A stretch of 64,000 nucleotides of DNA from Archegozetes longisetosus (GCA_018873245.2 JAEMBT020000002.1:11654001-11718000); one strand, 5' to 3'. Positions 12,944 through 26,800 are shown, counted from the stretch's first letter. Translations and numbers: made by a program. The notes: generated by a model not told the origin, from the letters alone.

Positions 12944-15410
12944 AATTGAAGGCTTCGTTTCCAAAAGGGCTTAAGCGCCAAATTTTTCAAAACTGAGTTA
13001 GATATCAATTCTGATAGATTTTGATACAAGGAACCCGAAAAAATTGTTTTTATTTCTCTAAAATGCGTAATTTCTTTTATAAATGCAAAAAAATTTCATG
13101 TTATTTCCAAAAAGGCTTTAATCCAAAGGTATATTATTTACAAAAGGTCTTATGTCCACTTATCCTATCATGACAGGTATTAACGTAATATGACGCACAC
13201 CTGCTTCGAATTAAAACATTTCAAACAAGCGGCATTATTTGAAATAAACAAGTGTTTGGTTTCAATAAGTAAATACTTTGTTCAATTAATTGTCAATTTC
13301 CCAAAAATGGAAGTAACTGTTGATTCAGATTTAGAAAGTGTTGAGCTAGCTGAATATGGATGTGGAAGAAAAAGAAAACAAAGACCTCAAGAATGGAAGA
13401 AAAATAGGAAAATATCCGAAATCTATTCGCCTAATAATAGAAAACCACTTATTTCTTGTAATCACTCAAATCAATTTTGTAGTGCTAAAAAAATATCAAA
13501 TGAAATAATTCAATCAGCATTTGATAATTTCTATTTAAATCATGATAAGCTTTCTCAAGATTCAATGCTATCATCTCTTATGTCATCGACGACTCCTGAA
13601 AGAAAAAGAAAATCTAAAAACATTAAAAATCGACAAATATCTACAGCTTATTTCATACCAAATGACGAAAATTTAATCAAAGTATGTGGCAAAACTTTTA
13701 GATCAATATTTCAGGTTGGAGATAAAAGAGTTAAAAATATTGCTAAATATGTAAAAACATACAGCAATACAAGACCTAAAAGAAGAGGTGGTTCTCGACT
13801 TGGTTTACAAACTTTGGAAAAAAGACAGGAATTAAAGCAGAAAATAAAAGAACATATTATGAAATTTAGATGTAAGCCTAACCATTATTATAGAAAACAA
13901 ACGAAGATATTTATCATCAAATCTTAGTATTGCTGAAATGCATAGAAAATTACTTTTAGAAAACCCATCTCTTGAAATTCCCTATAACCTATATTATGAA
14001 GTGTTTGTCACTGATTTCAACTTAGGTTTTGGATCTCCAAAAAAAAGATATTTGCTCATTTTGTATTAGATATAAATGTTTAATTCGTACTGAAACAAAT
14101 GAAGGTAAAAGAAAAGGTTTAATTTGTGATCTAATGACACATAAATTCAGAGCTAAAAAGTTTTACCAACTTTTGAACGAAGTAAAAGAAAATGAAGTGA
14201 CGCCTTTTTTTGATTTAATGCAAAATCAAGAGCTCCCAAGAAGTCCGATTACAGAAGCTTATTATTCACGTCAACTTTGGCTCTATTTCTTAGGTGTTTT
14301 AATACACGAAGGAAAAAATTCTGAACAAAGCTTAGATAATGTATTTTTCTATCAATGGGGTGAGCATCAAGGTGGAAGAGGTTGTAATATGATTGGAAGT
14401 GCAATCTATAACTTTTTAACAAATTTTATTCAAGATGAAAAAAATAAACAAATTAAATCTATTCGATTGATTTGTGATTCCTGTGGAGGACAAAATAAAA
14501 ATTATGCACTTCTCTCAATGATAAACGTTTTTTCTCATTAATTTAATATCTGTATTGAATGGATATTTTCAGTACGAGGCCATTCATACATGCCTCCGAA
14601 TCGTGCATTTGGGAGTGTGGAAAAATTTCTGAAGAAAGTAGATACAATTTTAACGCCTGAAGAATATTTCACTCACTTCAAAAAAGTTGGTCAAATCAGA
14701 GAATTATCTCAGGATTGGAATTATATGATTGGAAAAGTTTAGCTTTAGATATCCTTAAGCCAAAACAAACTTTCAAAATATCAGAAGCTAAACGAATTCT
14801 CATTAAACCAAACAAAAAATTAAAAGTACTTTTGAATTCTTATAGTGGTGAATACGAAGAACACAACATTTTGAAAAGAGGAAAAAAGTTTACAGGTTCA
14901 AAACTAGAGGGTTTGCCACTAAAAAGTCATGTCAAGGATATTAAGCTTTCAGATGTTAAGAAGCTAATTGAAAAAATTGGTGTCAATAAAGATCATGAAG
15001 CTTTTGAATTTTATGAAAAGGTCGAAAATGAATCTCAATTTAGCACAAATTCAAGTGATGATGAATATTAAAAGTTCAACTTTACTTTTCAAAAAAGGTT
15101 TAAGAAAATCAATTTATCTATATTTTCAACTTTTCAAATAATAGATTGTATGGATTTGAGACCATTTGGAAAAATTTGTTGCACCTATTCCAAAAAGGCT
15201 TATATCCAAAAATAATTTTGTTAATAAAACTTTCAATAAAAAATTGCGATTTTTTTTATTATGATTTCCTGATTTAAAACTTGTTTCTTAATAACAAAAA
15301 CAAAGGTTTAAACCGATTGAATGAGTAATAAACTTTTAAAACTTTTTTCTCGTTTTTCTTCGCTTCGCATTTTTCGGATATAAGACCTTTTGAAAACGAA
15401 GCCTTCAATT
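12944..15410 (+). mobile_element. DNA transposon with 30-bp inverted ends
   Basis: The left end at 12944 and the reverse complement of the right end at 15410 both read AATTGAAGGCTTCGTTT, and they stay alike for about 30 bp. Shorter copies of the core CAAAAAGGCTTA lie inside the ends (near 13108, 13140 and 15187), typical subterminal transposase-binding repeats. AATT is found at both borders and could be either a 4-bp target duplication or part of the ends. It contains the broken transposase-like gene listed separately. The superfamily is uncertain. Confidence 0.7.
13190..15071 (+). pseudogene. Broken transposase-like gene, D-x-C-x-G-Q-N family
   Basis: Three same-strand ORFs (13190-13927, 14029-14541, 14715-15071) read as one protein once frameshifts are allowed: near 13900, in an eight-A run near 14040, and near 14540. 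The parts carry a basic N-terminus (CGRKRKQRP), an HYYRKQTK block, FNLGFGSPKKDICSFC, a YYSRQLWLYFLGV block, ICDSCGGQNKN, and then GHSYMPPNRAFGSVEKF. I know this block order from many unnamed invertebrate transposon proteins. The D in DSCGGQN is a candidate catalytic acid. Biochemical function is not established, and the copy cannot make an intact protein. Confidence 0.7.
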
Positions 15411-15529
15411 CAGGTATGATTAGCATAGACTCAGAGATGAATCTCGTCCCAGCCGACCGCCAACATTGGTCACACATAAAAATGTTTATATTGTGAGAGA
15501 ACTTGTGAGAACAAACTCGCGAATAACAT

Positions 15530-16330
15530 GGTGAGCTAGAGTATCAAGCAAAGATTAGCAGCGGCAGCATCGACCTAATTTTACACGAGAAACTTGGTTT
15601 CCGCAAGCTCATATGCCGTTTTGTCTTCCATAAGCTATCTGACAAATAAAAGTAGGCTTATGTAGACATTTGCAGGGATAACTTGAAGATGTGGAATAAT
15701 CATGAGATGAAGTTCATCAATAAAATAATAACAGATGATGAGACTTATGTTTGTTATTAAGACGAGCCAACTTACTCTGAGTCAAAACTGTGTGTCTGAA
15801 GATGAGGATCGGCCAAAGTCTCTAAACGTGGAAGAACTGTTGGAAAAGTTTACGCGATATTTTTCAACAGTAAAGTTCTGATCGAAGCTATCGAGTTGAA
15901 AAGGCAGAGTAGTGTAACAGCTCTCCAGTACACCACTCAATGCCTCCCACGAGTCTTGGATAGCGTATCCAAAAGTGGCCTCCTTCTACACCATGTAACG
16001 CCTCAAGCCATACAGCGAATCTTACATTTGAGTATTTGGCCAAAAATAATATCAAAACGATACCGCACCCCCTTACTCGCCTGATTTGGCAATGTGTGAC
16101 TTTTGGCTCTTCTCTGGGATGAAACGAAACCTATGTGGGTGATCATTTATTTCGGAAAGAGAGACTTACTAATACATGAATATTTTGCATCAATTTCAGA
16201 AAGGGATCGGCCCGAGGCTTTTAACATGTGGAAGAGAAAGATAGAGGTGCACCGAGGCCAAGTGGCATACTTTGAAAACTAAAATGTTTAATTTTGTATT
16301 TTGATGATCAATAAAGTTTTTCTTTAAAAC
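15530..16330 (+). pseudogene. Mariner transposase relic
   Basis: Fragments in shifting frames match mariner (D,D34D) transposase in order: LGFRKLICRFVFHKL, ITDDETYV with a catalytic Asp, a DEDRPKSLNVEELL segment, then YSPDLAMCDFWLF carrying the later Asp, and a C-terminal W-x-R-K...GQVAYFE. Several stops and shifts break the frame. I could not place clean inverted ends. Confidence 0.75.
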
Positions 16331-16705
16331 TTTTGAACGAAGTAATACTATCATATGTTCTAGCAATAGTGACATCGATCTGAATAATATCTTTCGTTTG
16401 TTGAGACCACAATTGGTCAAAGAGAATAAATACTTAGAACTAAGTATTTATTCTCTAAGTTATTACACTAAGAACTTATTTTTATCGAAGAACGCATTGA
16501 TTACTAAGATAAGATAGAATACATGTCATGAAATAATATTTGATGGAATTTTCATTTCTAATGCTTTGAATTTGACTTCCATTCATAGATAAGTTTTTAA
16601 TGAAGCGAATTTGATGACAAAAACTTGTATTTTGCACTCCTCCTTCCTTTATTAATGAATAGAGTTTGGTATTATTTAAGTTCAAGTTTAAATTGCATGA
16701 AATTC

Positions 16706-16706
16706 C

Positions 16707-16768
<62 letters not shown>
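16706..16768. repeat. (AAT)n microsatellite
   Basis: About 20 uninterrupted copies of AAT. It produces an artefactual poly-Leu reading frame on the minus strand. It lies about 280 bp beyond the 3' end of the giant SecA-like gene. Confidence 0.95.
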
Positions 16769-17044
16769 TTATTGAATTAAGAACATGTCTAATTCCAATA
16801 CAAGTATCCAAATAATGAATTTAAAAATTTAACATTTTGCATTTGTTAAAATTCATTTTATTTCTTATAAAAGTGGCAAATCGTTAAGACGTTCTATAGT
16901 GTTATTAAAAGATATTTTTCTTCTAAAATAATCCCCATTCCATAGAGTTACATAAAATGACGTTTCTTTTGATTTCATAAAATTCATTCCATTCACTCAA
17001 TCAGCGGCAATACATTTGTACTTAGTTTTTATTTTAAATACAAG

Positions 17045-17812
17045 TTAATTTTCATCAGTATCTATTTCGTTATTATTTACTTCGAATTCTGTGAGCTCTA
17101 GTTCATTTTCATTCACTTTAAATTCTTCAAGTTTTAACTCATTGTCATTTACATGAGAGTCTGTATTATCTGATTCTACATCTAATTGTACTCTTTGGTT
17201 AATCTCAGAATCTCTGTCTATATTTTCTTCGACATTTTCACTTTTGTTTACCTCAGAACCTTGTTCATTAATATCACTTATTTCATCATTTCTTAAATCA
17301 GTTTCTCTACCGGTACCATTCAGTACTTCATTATTGCTGTTGTCTGTAAAATTTGCATTATTGTCTCGCATGGTACTAATATTCGCTTGAATTGGATTGA
17401 CTCTGATGATAGGCAAATATCTTCCATAATATTTCGCATAATCGTTATTGCGAGATATAGTGTGATTCACTATATTATCTCTCAAATCAGTGATTGCCTC
17501 ATTTGTTAGCTGCTTCTTTGATGATACAATCACTGAAGCAAATAAACTATTTTCTGGTTTCACTAATTCTCCGATTTCGTCAAAATTAATTGCAATTTTT
17601 GCTTTGTTATCAAGACTGAGAACAGGACGAAATTCTCCGTTTGTTTGTTGTAATACTCGAATTGGTTCACTATTATCCTCACTACCATAAGTATTGTATT
17701 TAACGATATTCCCATTTTTATCTTCACAGTAAAGTTCTATTTGCTTGTTTAAACTCACCGCAATTCCTAATGATATGCAAATGTTAGATGAAAGGTAGCA
17801 ATTATTAACAAT
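17045..17812 (-). CDS. Giant gene exon 13: OTU-like end and acidic repeats
   Basis: After TTGTCTCAG the exon begins IVNNCYLSSNICISLGIAVS, then IELYCEDKNGNIVKY, IRVLQQTNGEFRPVL and ENSLFASV, and then a helix. The order resembles OTU strand-helix blocks, but the usual Cys and His positions read Ser and Glu-Phe, so activity is doubtful. The last 100 residues are acidic, with tandem copies of V-N-x-N-E-L-x-L-x-E-F. TTTATT (AATAAA on the minus strand) lies at 17028-17033 and 16857-16862 as candidate poly(A) signals. Confidence 0.85.
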   Translation of the reverse strand: MVNNCYLSSNICISLGIAVSLNKQIELYCEDKNGNIVKYNTYGSEDNSEPIRVLQQTNGEFRPVLSLDNKAKIAINFDEIGELVKPENSLFASVIVSSKKQLTNEAITDLRDNIVNHTISRNNDYAKYYGRYLPIIRVNPIQANISTMRDNNANFTDNSNNEVLNGTGRETDLRNDEISDINEQGSEVNKSENVEENIDRDSEINQRVQLDVESDNTDSHVNDNELKLEEFKVNENELELTEFEVNNNEIDTDEN

Positions 17813-20800
17813 CTGAGACAAGTTTTAATTAGGGAATGTGCGCGTTAGTGGTCCGCGAAATCGACTTAAGCTTTATATACTTAATCCGATAAATCTTAAA
17901 ACTAGTAAAAATATATATGTTTGCTCTGTAAGCGGTCACTACTTGACTTTAATTTTTTATATAATTTCTTAATACTCAACACATTTCATGATTTTATTCT
18001 GAGCAGTACATGCAACTAAAGGTACCTTTTCTAATTTAGGATAACGTTGCAGTTGTATTCGAAATTCAATAGGCCTAATATAATTTTCAGTAGAAAATAT
18101 TCTCATAAAAGTCGTAGTATTTATTAAAATTGCTAAGTCGTCATCAAATTAATCGCTTGATAAATCAAATAAAAGCTTATTTATCTTATTTTCATACTAT
18201 ACCGATTAAAATGTCAATTGATCATCTACACCAAAACAACACGCATTATGACTAGTGTCTCTTCAAAAATACTTTGGTACATCGTAGTAAAACCCTGAGG
18301 ATTTATAATTGGATGAGAAAGGCTTATTTTATCGGAAATACTAATAAACTCTAAACCGAGAATTTTCTTGAAATAATAATTTAGGCCTTTATATTATTTA
18401 TGTTTGAAATTATATCAGGATCAACATTTTATTTCATAGTTTGGGTTTCTCGTTAAGCAAAACATTTTTCTGGAAAAGAAAGTTTAGAAAAACTCTCCAA
18501 AGCCTCATGAGAGGTGTGAAGGCAGATGTGGCCAAAGCAGATGATCGCAAGAGACTATCTCTAACTAAATAATTTGTATTAATTTCCGGATAATTACTGA
18601 TGGTTTCGAATAATTAATAATTAAATTCTTAATTCTATTTATCCTGAGTATTTATTAATTTTAAAAAATCAAATCAAAATTCCTCCTCTTATGCAGGCAT
18701 TCAGTATCAGAGCGATTGTTGAGTAGTATGAAATTACATGGAGTTAATATCAAGTTTAAAAAATTGTTTAAAAGATCAAGTAGCAATCTCAACGACCGCA
18801 TTTGGTAAAAGTATATTCATTTTTGTGAGTTTGATAATTTATTCTTTAAAACATAATACGCGGGTACTATGCGCACAAGTACTCAGTTTAGAATTAATCA
18901 TTGAATACCTGGAATATGACTTATATCTCCGAAGCCGTTTGACTTCAAATTTTCAATCTGTTGGTTCACTAGTGAAATTTCATCTTCAGTAGCATTTGAT
19001 TCTTTGAATAGATAGAGTTTATTAATAACATTTTCAGCTTTATTCAGATAAGAATCTTGTGGTGTATTCATTAGTCGTTTTAATGATATATTTTTTGCCT
19101 TATATTTAATTAAATCTTCATCAAATTTTTTGTTTTGTGAGAAAGTTATCTTATCAACGAATGCATTGAAACTTTCCTCAACTATTTTCGGTTCAACAAT
19201 TTTATCCACAACAATATCCATCACTTTAGTTGACAATTTTTCTGACCAATCTTCACAGAAAGACTGTTTTATTTCACATATTTTATCTCTTGTCATATTC
19301 ACGTCTTCTGTTGCAGAGTTTTCTATTAATTTATCTACTTGACTCTCTAAATTAGTTATAAATTTTGATACTAACATAACTGAGTCATTTATAGCACGGA
19401 TAACATCGATATTTTCCATTAATAGCAATGCGGTTTCTGTTGCTATTTTAATCAAAATTGATTTAGATCCAGAGCCTGTTGGTTTTTGCCTTGCAAGATT
19501 TTTACGGAATTCTTTGGCACAAGAACTTGATACTTCAACTGCAACTTTATAAACCATCTGCACAATCTTTGAATCTTGTTTTTCAAAGATTTCTTGCGCT
19601 ATTTCCATAATTTTTTGTTCACCGGTTGACAATTTGTTCAATATTTCGCTTAGTTTAGAGCCAATTTGTGAATTGTTCAGCTCATTATTTAATTGATTTT
19701 TTATTTTTGCCTTCAAATCTCTTCTAATAGCGTTGATAATTGGTTCCATTATTTCAGGCTTTAATGCTTCATAGGTATAATGCAATGCCTAAAGTTATTC
19801 ATAACAAGATATGATTGAAAACAATTTAACTGCCCGGATATTGCTAGTATTGTCTTGTTTTATGTTTTAATAGGGCATTAAAGGAGACAAATTTTATCAG
19901 ATTTTTGATATCTTACAGTGTATTATTAATCGTTTGAGTATGGAAATAAAATTGAACTATATTTGACTTGATAGAGCTTCGCCTTACCAACAGTTCTTCT
20001 ATTCATATTTATAGGCATTTAAAATGTCACTCATACCTATAAGCACGGATAGAAACTATTGGTAATGTTCAGCTATAGCAAGCCACGCATTTTAATAATA
20101 TACTCTTTAATTTTTTGTTAGTTCAATATAAGTCAATCTTCATTAATTTAAAATTTGATCTGCTAATTGATATATTTTTATGTTTTTGATCAAAATTGAC
20201 TCCTTTTCAGATTCATTATACGACTCAAGAATCATTCATCTAAAGATCTATAATAGTTTGCATGTCATAACGCATACCAATCCAATTCCTTTTTCAACTG
20301 CTTTATTGGCTACGCTGCGACCCATCAGTTTTAGCGTTTCTCTCTGTGACCGCGATAAACCACTTGTCAATTTATTAGCCGCATTATTTACAAAATCCTT
20401 TGTTGTTGTCCACGCTTTTTGTACTAATAATCAGATTTATCATAAATATCCAAAATATAGAATGGTATGCAAATAATGTCTTATTAATTTACTGAGTATA
20501 GTATAGAACAGACTTGGTTCAGAAGTTATGAAATTTGAATATTTAGGGATTTTTGGATTCACTTCCCATAATCCCGGATGACGCAAATGAGTATTTCAGG
20601 AGATATGGTTATGCCAAGATTTGGAGTATCGCGCTCAAAATTTTCAATCTTGTTGGTATTTCTTGTGTAATTAACACTAAGGTTTCTTAGATCAATAGGA
20701 CACTGATTTACTTATTGCAGATTGTTCAATTATGTCATTTGTGATCGTCAGAGATGGATGTCTTTCTTAATATTAGACGATCGGTTGAAAAAGGTAGCGT

Positions 20801-23800
20801 GGATTAGCCGTAAGCTAGGTTGGGCTAAGTTAGATTTGATCACGGTTAGCTTAGATTAGATTGGTCATCGAAAAACGATAAAGGTCTAAGTTTTGAGCGC
20901 GAAATTTAAAATTTAGATGTGTTGGAATCTTTGGAAGTACTCATTTGAAACATCTAAGAATACTGAAAATAGGCTCTACACCCCTGAAATCTATAAAAGA
21001 CAAAATTTTACGATGATTCCGAACTGGATCTGTTGTATACTGTCCCCCATATTGTTTATACATAAATTATATTTACATTCAACTTTTTTTGCAATACTAT
21101 AATTAATGAATATATAAATATAACTTAGTATGACTAACTTTTAAAACTATTATTTTTAATCAATCCTTACCACCAAAACGTTTATATTTATCAACAGTAA
21201 AATTAGCAATTTTCTCGTATTTAGCTGCTATCCAATTTTTAGCCGAATTCAATTTATTTATTATCCAAGCTTTTGAATTGTTATACATGTTCATAATATT
21301 AGATTTAATTTTCACTCCAGAATTGTACAAAAAGTTAGTAACAGTTGATAAAGTTGTCTTAATCGCAGTGAAACCACTAACTGCCAATTTGCCAACAGCC
21401 GTATTTGCAAACTTAGTAGCTACAGTTGTAATCGCTTTCCCTATATATTTAACTCCCACTTTGACCACATTGCCGACATAACTAAATGCTTTACCAACAG
21501 GTCCAGCGGCGATGCTGGCCACAATACTCATTGCTTTATTTTTCAAATAGTCTATCCAGCTGAATTCTCCCGAAACAGCTGCTTCAATTCCAGTCACTAT
21601 ATCACCAATACCTTCACCTAAATGCATGCAAATTTTTTGACAACTAAAGATTTATGTCTACCAACCAATGGTTTTATATCCATGTTTGTAGGTATTCATA
21701 ACAAGTATCGTGGGTGAGCATGTATAGAAAAACTGTCGGTAACACTCGATAGGATTGCTTGCACTAAGCCCATCGATTTGAAAATCGACATATATTTTGT
21801 AAAGCGTTACAAGTACTCATATTTCTAAAAGATTATATATTATCCGTAAACACAGTCATAGAGGTCACTTTTTGATCTTCCAAATTATTTTTCAAACTGT
21901 AACTTTAATATATTGAGTAACTTCATTCAATATGACACTTGTCTACACATTACTTTACCGTTGTGTTCAATTTGCTTTTAGAAGCCTGGACAATCTTAAA
22001 TCATTATTTATTGATATGTAAGCAAATTCATGTTAGTATTTGATAAACTATGAACTTCTCCGTATCCTTGAGTTCAACTTTAATTTTAAGCTCACGCAAC
22101 GATAAAGAAATATATAAAGACTTGGTCTAAAACCTAGAAAGGCGTAAGATACTTAAAATCGTATTGTATTTCTTGAGTTGAAATTTTGCTAGAAATGAAA
22201 AAACTGTAATATAATTTTAAAAATTTCAAGTACTGTTGAATATAAGACAGAATTTTGTATGAAATGAAATTATTCAATATATTTGAGTTGCAGTTTAAAA
22301 AATAGTTTGGAGAGGTTAAAATGACCTTCATGGCCTCGTCTATCTGTGGTATTTAAATTTCTAGAAATATGGATATCCATTACGCTTAAGAAAATATTTG
22401 TCTATTTGCAACTCATGGGCTTCACGTGAACAATCGTTGTTAGCTATGGCAAGCCTCATATTGTAAGTTGAGGCATGTAAATGAACTGAGATACGAGTAA
22501 AACTTGAATTTGATATCGAATTATTTAATTGTAAGTTAGTATAGAATAGCTAATTGAAACATTTAATAGAAGACTTGCAATATCTTACCGATTAATCCGG
22601 AACCAACAGATGAAGCGGCACCTAATGTACACACAACGAGGACTGCTCCAACAACTACTTGAAGGACGCCGAGAAGAAATACTCCTAAAATGTTGAGCCA
22701 CTGCCACGGTGGCGGTGGCTTCTTCTCTATCTGTAAAAAGCCTACAAAGCCCTCTGTTTTACGACTTTCAGCTGAAACCTTTAACATCAAACCGTCGTCA
22801 CCTATTTCTTTACAATAGTCGTCAATAGTTTTATATTTGGCGATCACTTCTTTATGTTTGTTAATGTTCTCAAATGATTCTTCAACATTTTTGACCATTA
22901 ACTTATAAAAACCAACTTTACTCGCTATTTGTTTAGTCAAATCTGAATCGCATTCTGACGCCTTATTTGCTTCTCTGCCTTCTATTAACTGTTGTGTTAC
23001 TGTTAATGAAGTGATGTGATTCGCGTGTATTATTTCTATCGACTTTTGTAAGCATTTAATCGCATCCTCTTTATATCCGTCATCTGCGAATTTAATTAAC
23101 TTTATATAACTGAATTTACATAAATACAGTATTTTTCATAAATTTTGATAGATTTAAGGTTTCGTAACTCTAGAACTAAATTACGGAATTTGATAAAAAG
23201 TGTCTCATTTTAAAAATGGATATTCAAATTTATTTGCCTTAAATTTTCATCAATTTATCTCAAATATTCTCTGAGTTACAATTAAACGTTTAAACTTTTC
23301 TATGGGATTCTTACTATAATGTGTTTTAACTTAATTTTACTAAGACAGAATACATATTAAATATGTATTCAGTCAACTCAATATGCCCTCTCAATTGTGG
23401 TTATGTCTCTAGCACTCATTTTTAGAATATTTTTGTTATTATTTTTATTGCAGAACCTATTTTATTAATAAACTTTAGATTTTAATAAGTACTATGCAGT
23501 AATCACTTATTATATCCTTTACTTGGAATGTGTTTACTAATAAAGATAATCAAAAGTTGTTATAATAGGAATCCCATAGATAAACTTAAACTTTTAATTT
23601 TGTACTGCAATAGCTCAGAGAATATTTGAGATAAATTAATGAAAATTTAAGGTAAATAATTTTGAATATTTACTTTTAAAATGAGACATTTTCATCAAAT
23701 TCCGTAATTTAGTTCTAGAGTTATGAAACCTTAAATCTGTATCAAAATTTATGGAGCATACTGTATAAAGACTGACTCAGCATTACAAGGAGTGATTAAA

Positions 23801-26800
23801 TAGCTAATAGACTAGGAATTTTAAAAATAAAAACCTGAAAACTCAACTTTTTATAACTTCACAGCAGTTGAATAGTTCAAGAATTTAAAAATTTTGAAAT
23901 CAAAATTTTTTGCATCAATCAAACTAATATTGTGTCAACAAGGGCAAAACTATAAATTCTTTCTGCTCGACCACGAATAGAAAGCACAAAAACTATAATG
24001 TATAAAATAATGATAGAATATTATCAATAATAAAACTGAACAGGAAATAAAAAATGCAAATAAAATTAAACTTAAAAGTTTCTTAAAATAACTAAACTAC
24101 TAATTGCTTTTTATACTAGTTATTAAAAAATTCAAAGGAACAAATACCTCCTTTATTAATGACAGCATACGCTTTATTATAAAATGCGTTTTCAGCAAAA
24201 TTCTCGTCAGATTCAATGGCTCTGTTAAAGTTTTCGATAGCTCTGTCGTACTTTTCTTTTACATTGCAATTGTTTCCCTTATGTATTGAATAAAAAGGAT
24301 TTCTTATGACATTATTGGCTGAAAAATCTGCTCTAATCGTATTAAAAAAGCAATCAAATTCTTCAATAATAGAATCGTGATTCTCTAAACTCCAATCAAC
24401 AGCAAAATACTTATCCAACTGTAAAGCCCAGCGCTCATCAAGTGCTGAAAATGTGAGTCCTTTTGGTTTTTTATTTTGGGCCAATTCTTGACGTAATGCA
24501 CAATAATTTTTAAATAGTTTTTCTTCTACTTCTAACTTCTTCACGGTGACATTAAGTATTTTTTCACAATTTTTAAGCTCTTCTCTCTCCCGTTCTTCTT
24601 TGATATGGGCAATAGTTTTAGTAAGCGAATAATCTATCAATTCTTCGTAATTTAACACAATTTCTGAAGTTCCCGGTTGCCCTAAATGTGCGAAATCATT
24701 TTTCGAATCACTCCAGAGCCCACGGGTAGCCATTCGACTGAGTTTGTCAATTTAAGTTGATTCTAGTTTCACCCATTTCTCAAACAACTTGACACAAACT
24801 GTCACCTAACTACCGGTAAACCTGAAAACCGGTTCTATAGTGCTTTTTATCTTGATGCTAACCTATCCCGACGCCCTCACAGAAACTCTTTAGGAAAAAT
24901 ATTCAACCTAACCTAAATTATACTAAAAACATAAAAAACTCTAAAATTTCAACCTGACTCAAGCTAGCCGAGTGTAAACTCGTTCGTCTCGTCTCGTTAA
25001 CTTGAGTGAAACAACACTTTGTTTGACATACTAGGACTCCTCACTCTCAGGCTCAACCCACAGACTCCGGTGTCACACTTTTTCGTTACGTAAGTTGACA
25101 TTAACGACTGTTGTCGATAATTGGTAATAGTTCAGAAGGTCTAAATTCAAAATTTCAAAATTCTAAGCATTAAGCTAAATTAAACATTAGTCAGAATAAA
25201 CAGAGGAATCTTTAATACAGATAAATCACCAGAAAATAAGTTCCAATATTTAAATTAGTGCAGTATTACTTTTACCATTGGGGTTAGGTCTAAACTAAAT
25301 TAGTCAGAGTAAAGCGTCAAACTCAACATTTAAAATCATGTTTGATAGAATATCGGTGGTGGTCAATGCTTAATGTTACACATAGGTCCAAAACCACTGA
25401 ATCTGGGCCTAAGTTGCCAAAAGGCGCCTTCAGCCGAGCCTGGAGCCTAGATTCAGTGTAAGCCTATGAACAATGTTATTAATATATAATGATAGCCCAT
25501 TCTTATGTATAATTTTAGAAATCAGTCAAAAATTTATATATATATATATATTAGACTAATGTTTAAACATTGTTTTGCCTGAAAAAAAGATTCGATTTAA
25601 GTTCATTGGTATTAAGTTAGTCTCATTTTTAATTAGAATTTTAATGTTTTGAGCTCGGACCTTATGAGCAGGTGCCACTTATCGACAATGACCACTAATA
25701 ACTATTGCTCATTTATATCTATTATTATGAAATAATTAAACTTTAACGAATTACATACCCTGTCGCGCACAGCGACCCGCTGCCTGATCTTCTACTCTGA
25801 CATTTGTGGGCAGAAAAGTAATACAAACATGAAGTCCGCCGCATTTGATCACATCGTCAGTAAGTTTTATATCAGTTCCACGTCCGGCGAGATTTGTTGC
25901 CAGAATAATTGTACGCGAATTGATTTTTGACTTTATTGAATTTTGTTCGTCAGTATCACTTCGTGTATACAAAATCACCTCAATATCGAATTCATTCTGC
26001 TTGATGTAGTTTTTTAGTTTACTTTGTATAATATAAACGTCTTTAATCGTTTTACAAATAACAAGCACTGCTCTGCCATTATTTGACTCGAGTGTGATGT
26101 TCAATAAAATAGTTTGTAACCAATCGCTTTTATTGTTACAAATGGTATCACTTAAATAGATTAACTTTTTCTCTTTAAAAGTTGGGATTTCAATAGTGTC
26201 TACTCCGTAAATGTGTTGCAACAAATGCACTTCATTTTCAGATCCCAAGGTTCCTGTTAAGCCGTATATTTGACTGCCGTATCGTCGATAGAAAACCATA
26301 TTTGACAAGAAATTACTAGTAACAGTTTCTGGTGATAGACTTAATTTGTGTTTCATTTGTAAAAATTGATGCAAACCGTTTGACCATAAAGTGTTGTCTT
26401 GTGTTACACCTACAATATTAGACAATAAGGAGAACCGACTTTGACTTTTATTAAATCCCAATTAGGCAATGATGTGCTACAGTAACTTAAGCTGAAATCC
26501 ATTTATTGACACTATCAGTCAGATATTACTTGTTATTTCATTTATAACTTTTCCATTTTAATAGCTCAAAGTAGCAAAAAAGACTGAGAAAAGAAGTCAT
26601 ATCTGAGCCATAGATACACACTGAGTATTTCAAAATATTTGACAGATTTATATCAGAAATAAGTTATTGAATGAGAGCTCTTATGAATAGTGAACACAAA
26701 AATTTCGATAAAATGCACAACACTTGCGTACAAATGAGCGTGCGAAACAATTAAAAGAAGCGTTTTGTTAGGGAAAACCTTCCGAACTACACTTTGGTTC

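Noticed and set aside
16482..16811. Minus-strand ORF with a long poly-Leu run
   Set aside because: The run is a translation of the (AAT)n microsatellite; the rest shows no protein-like pattern.
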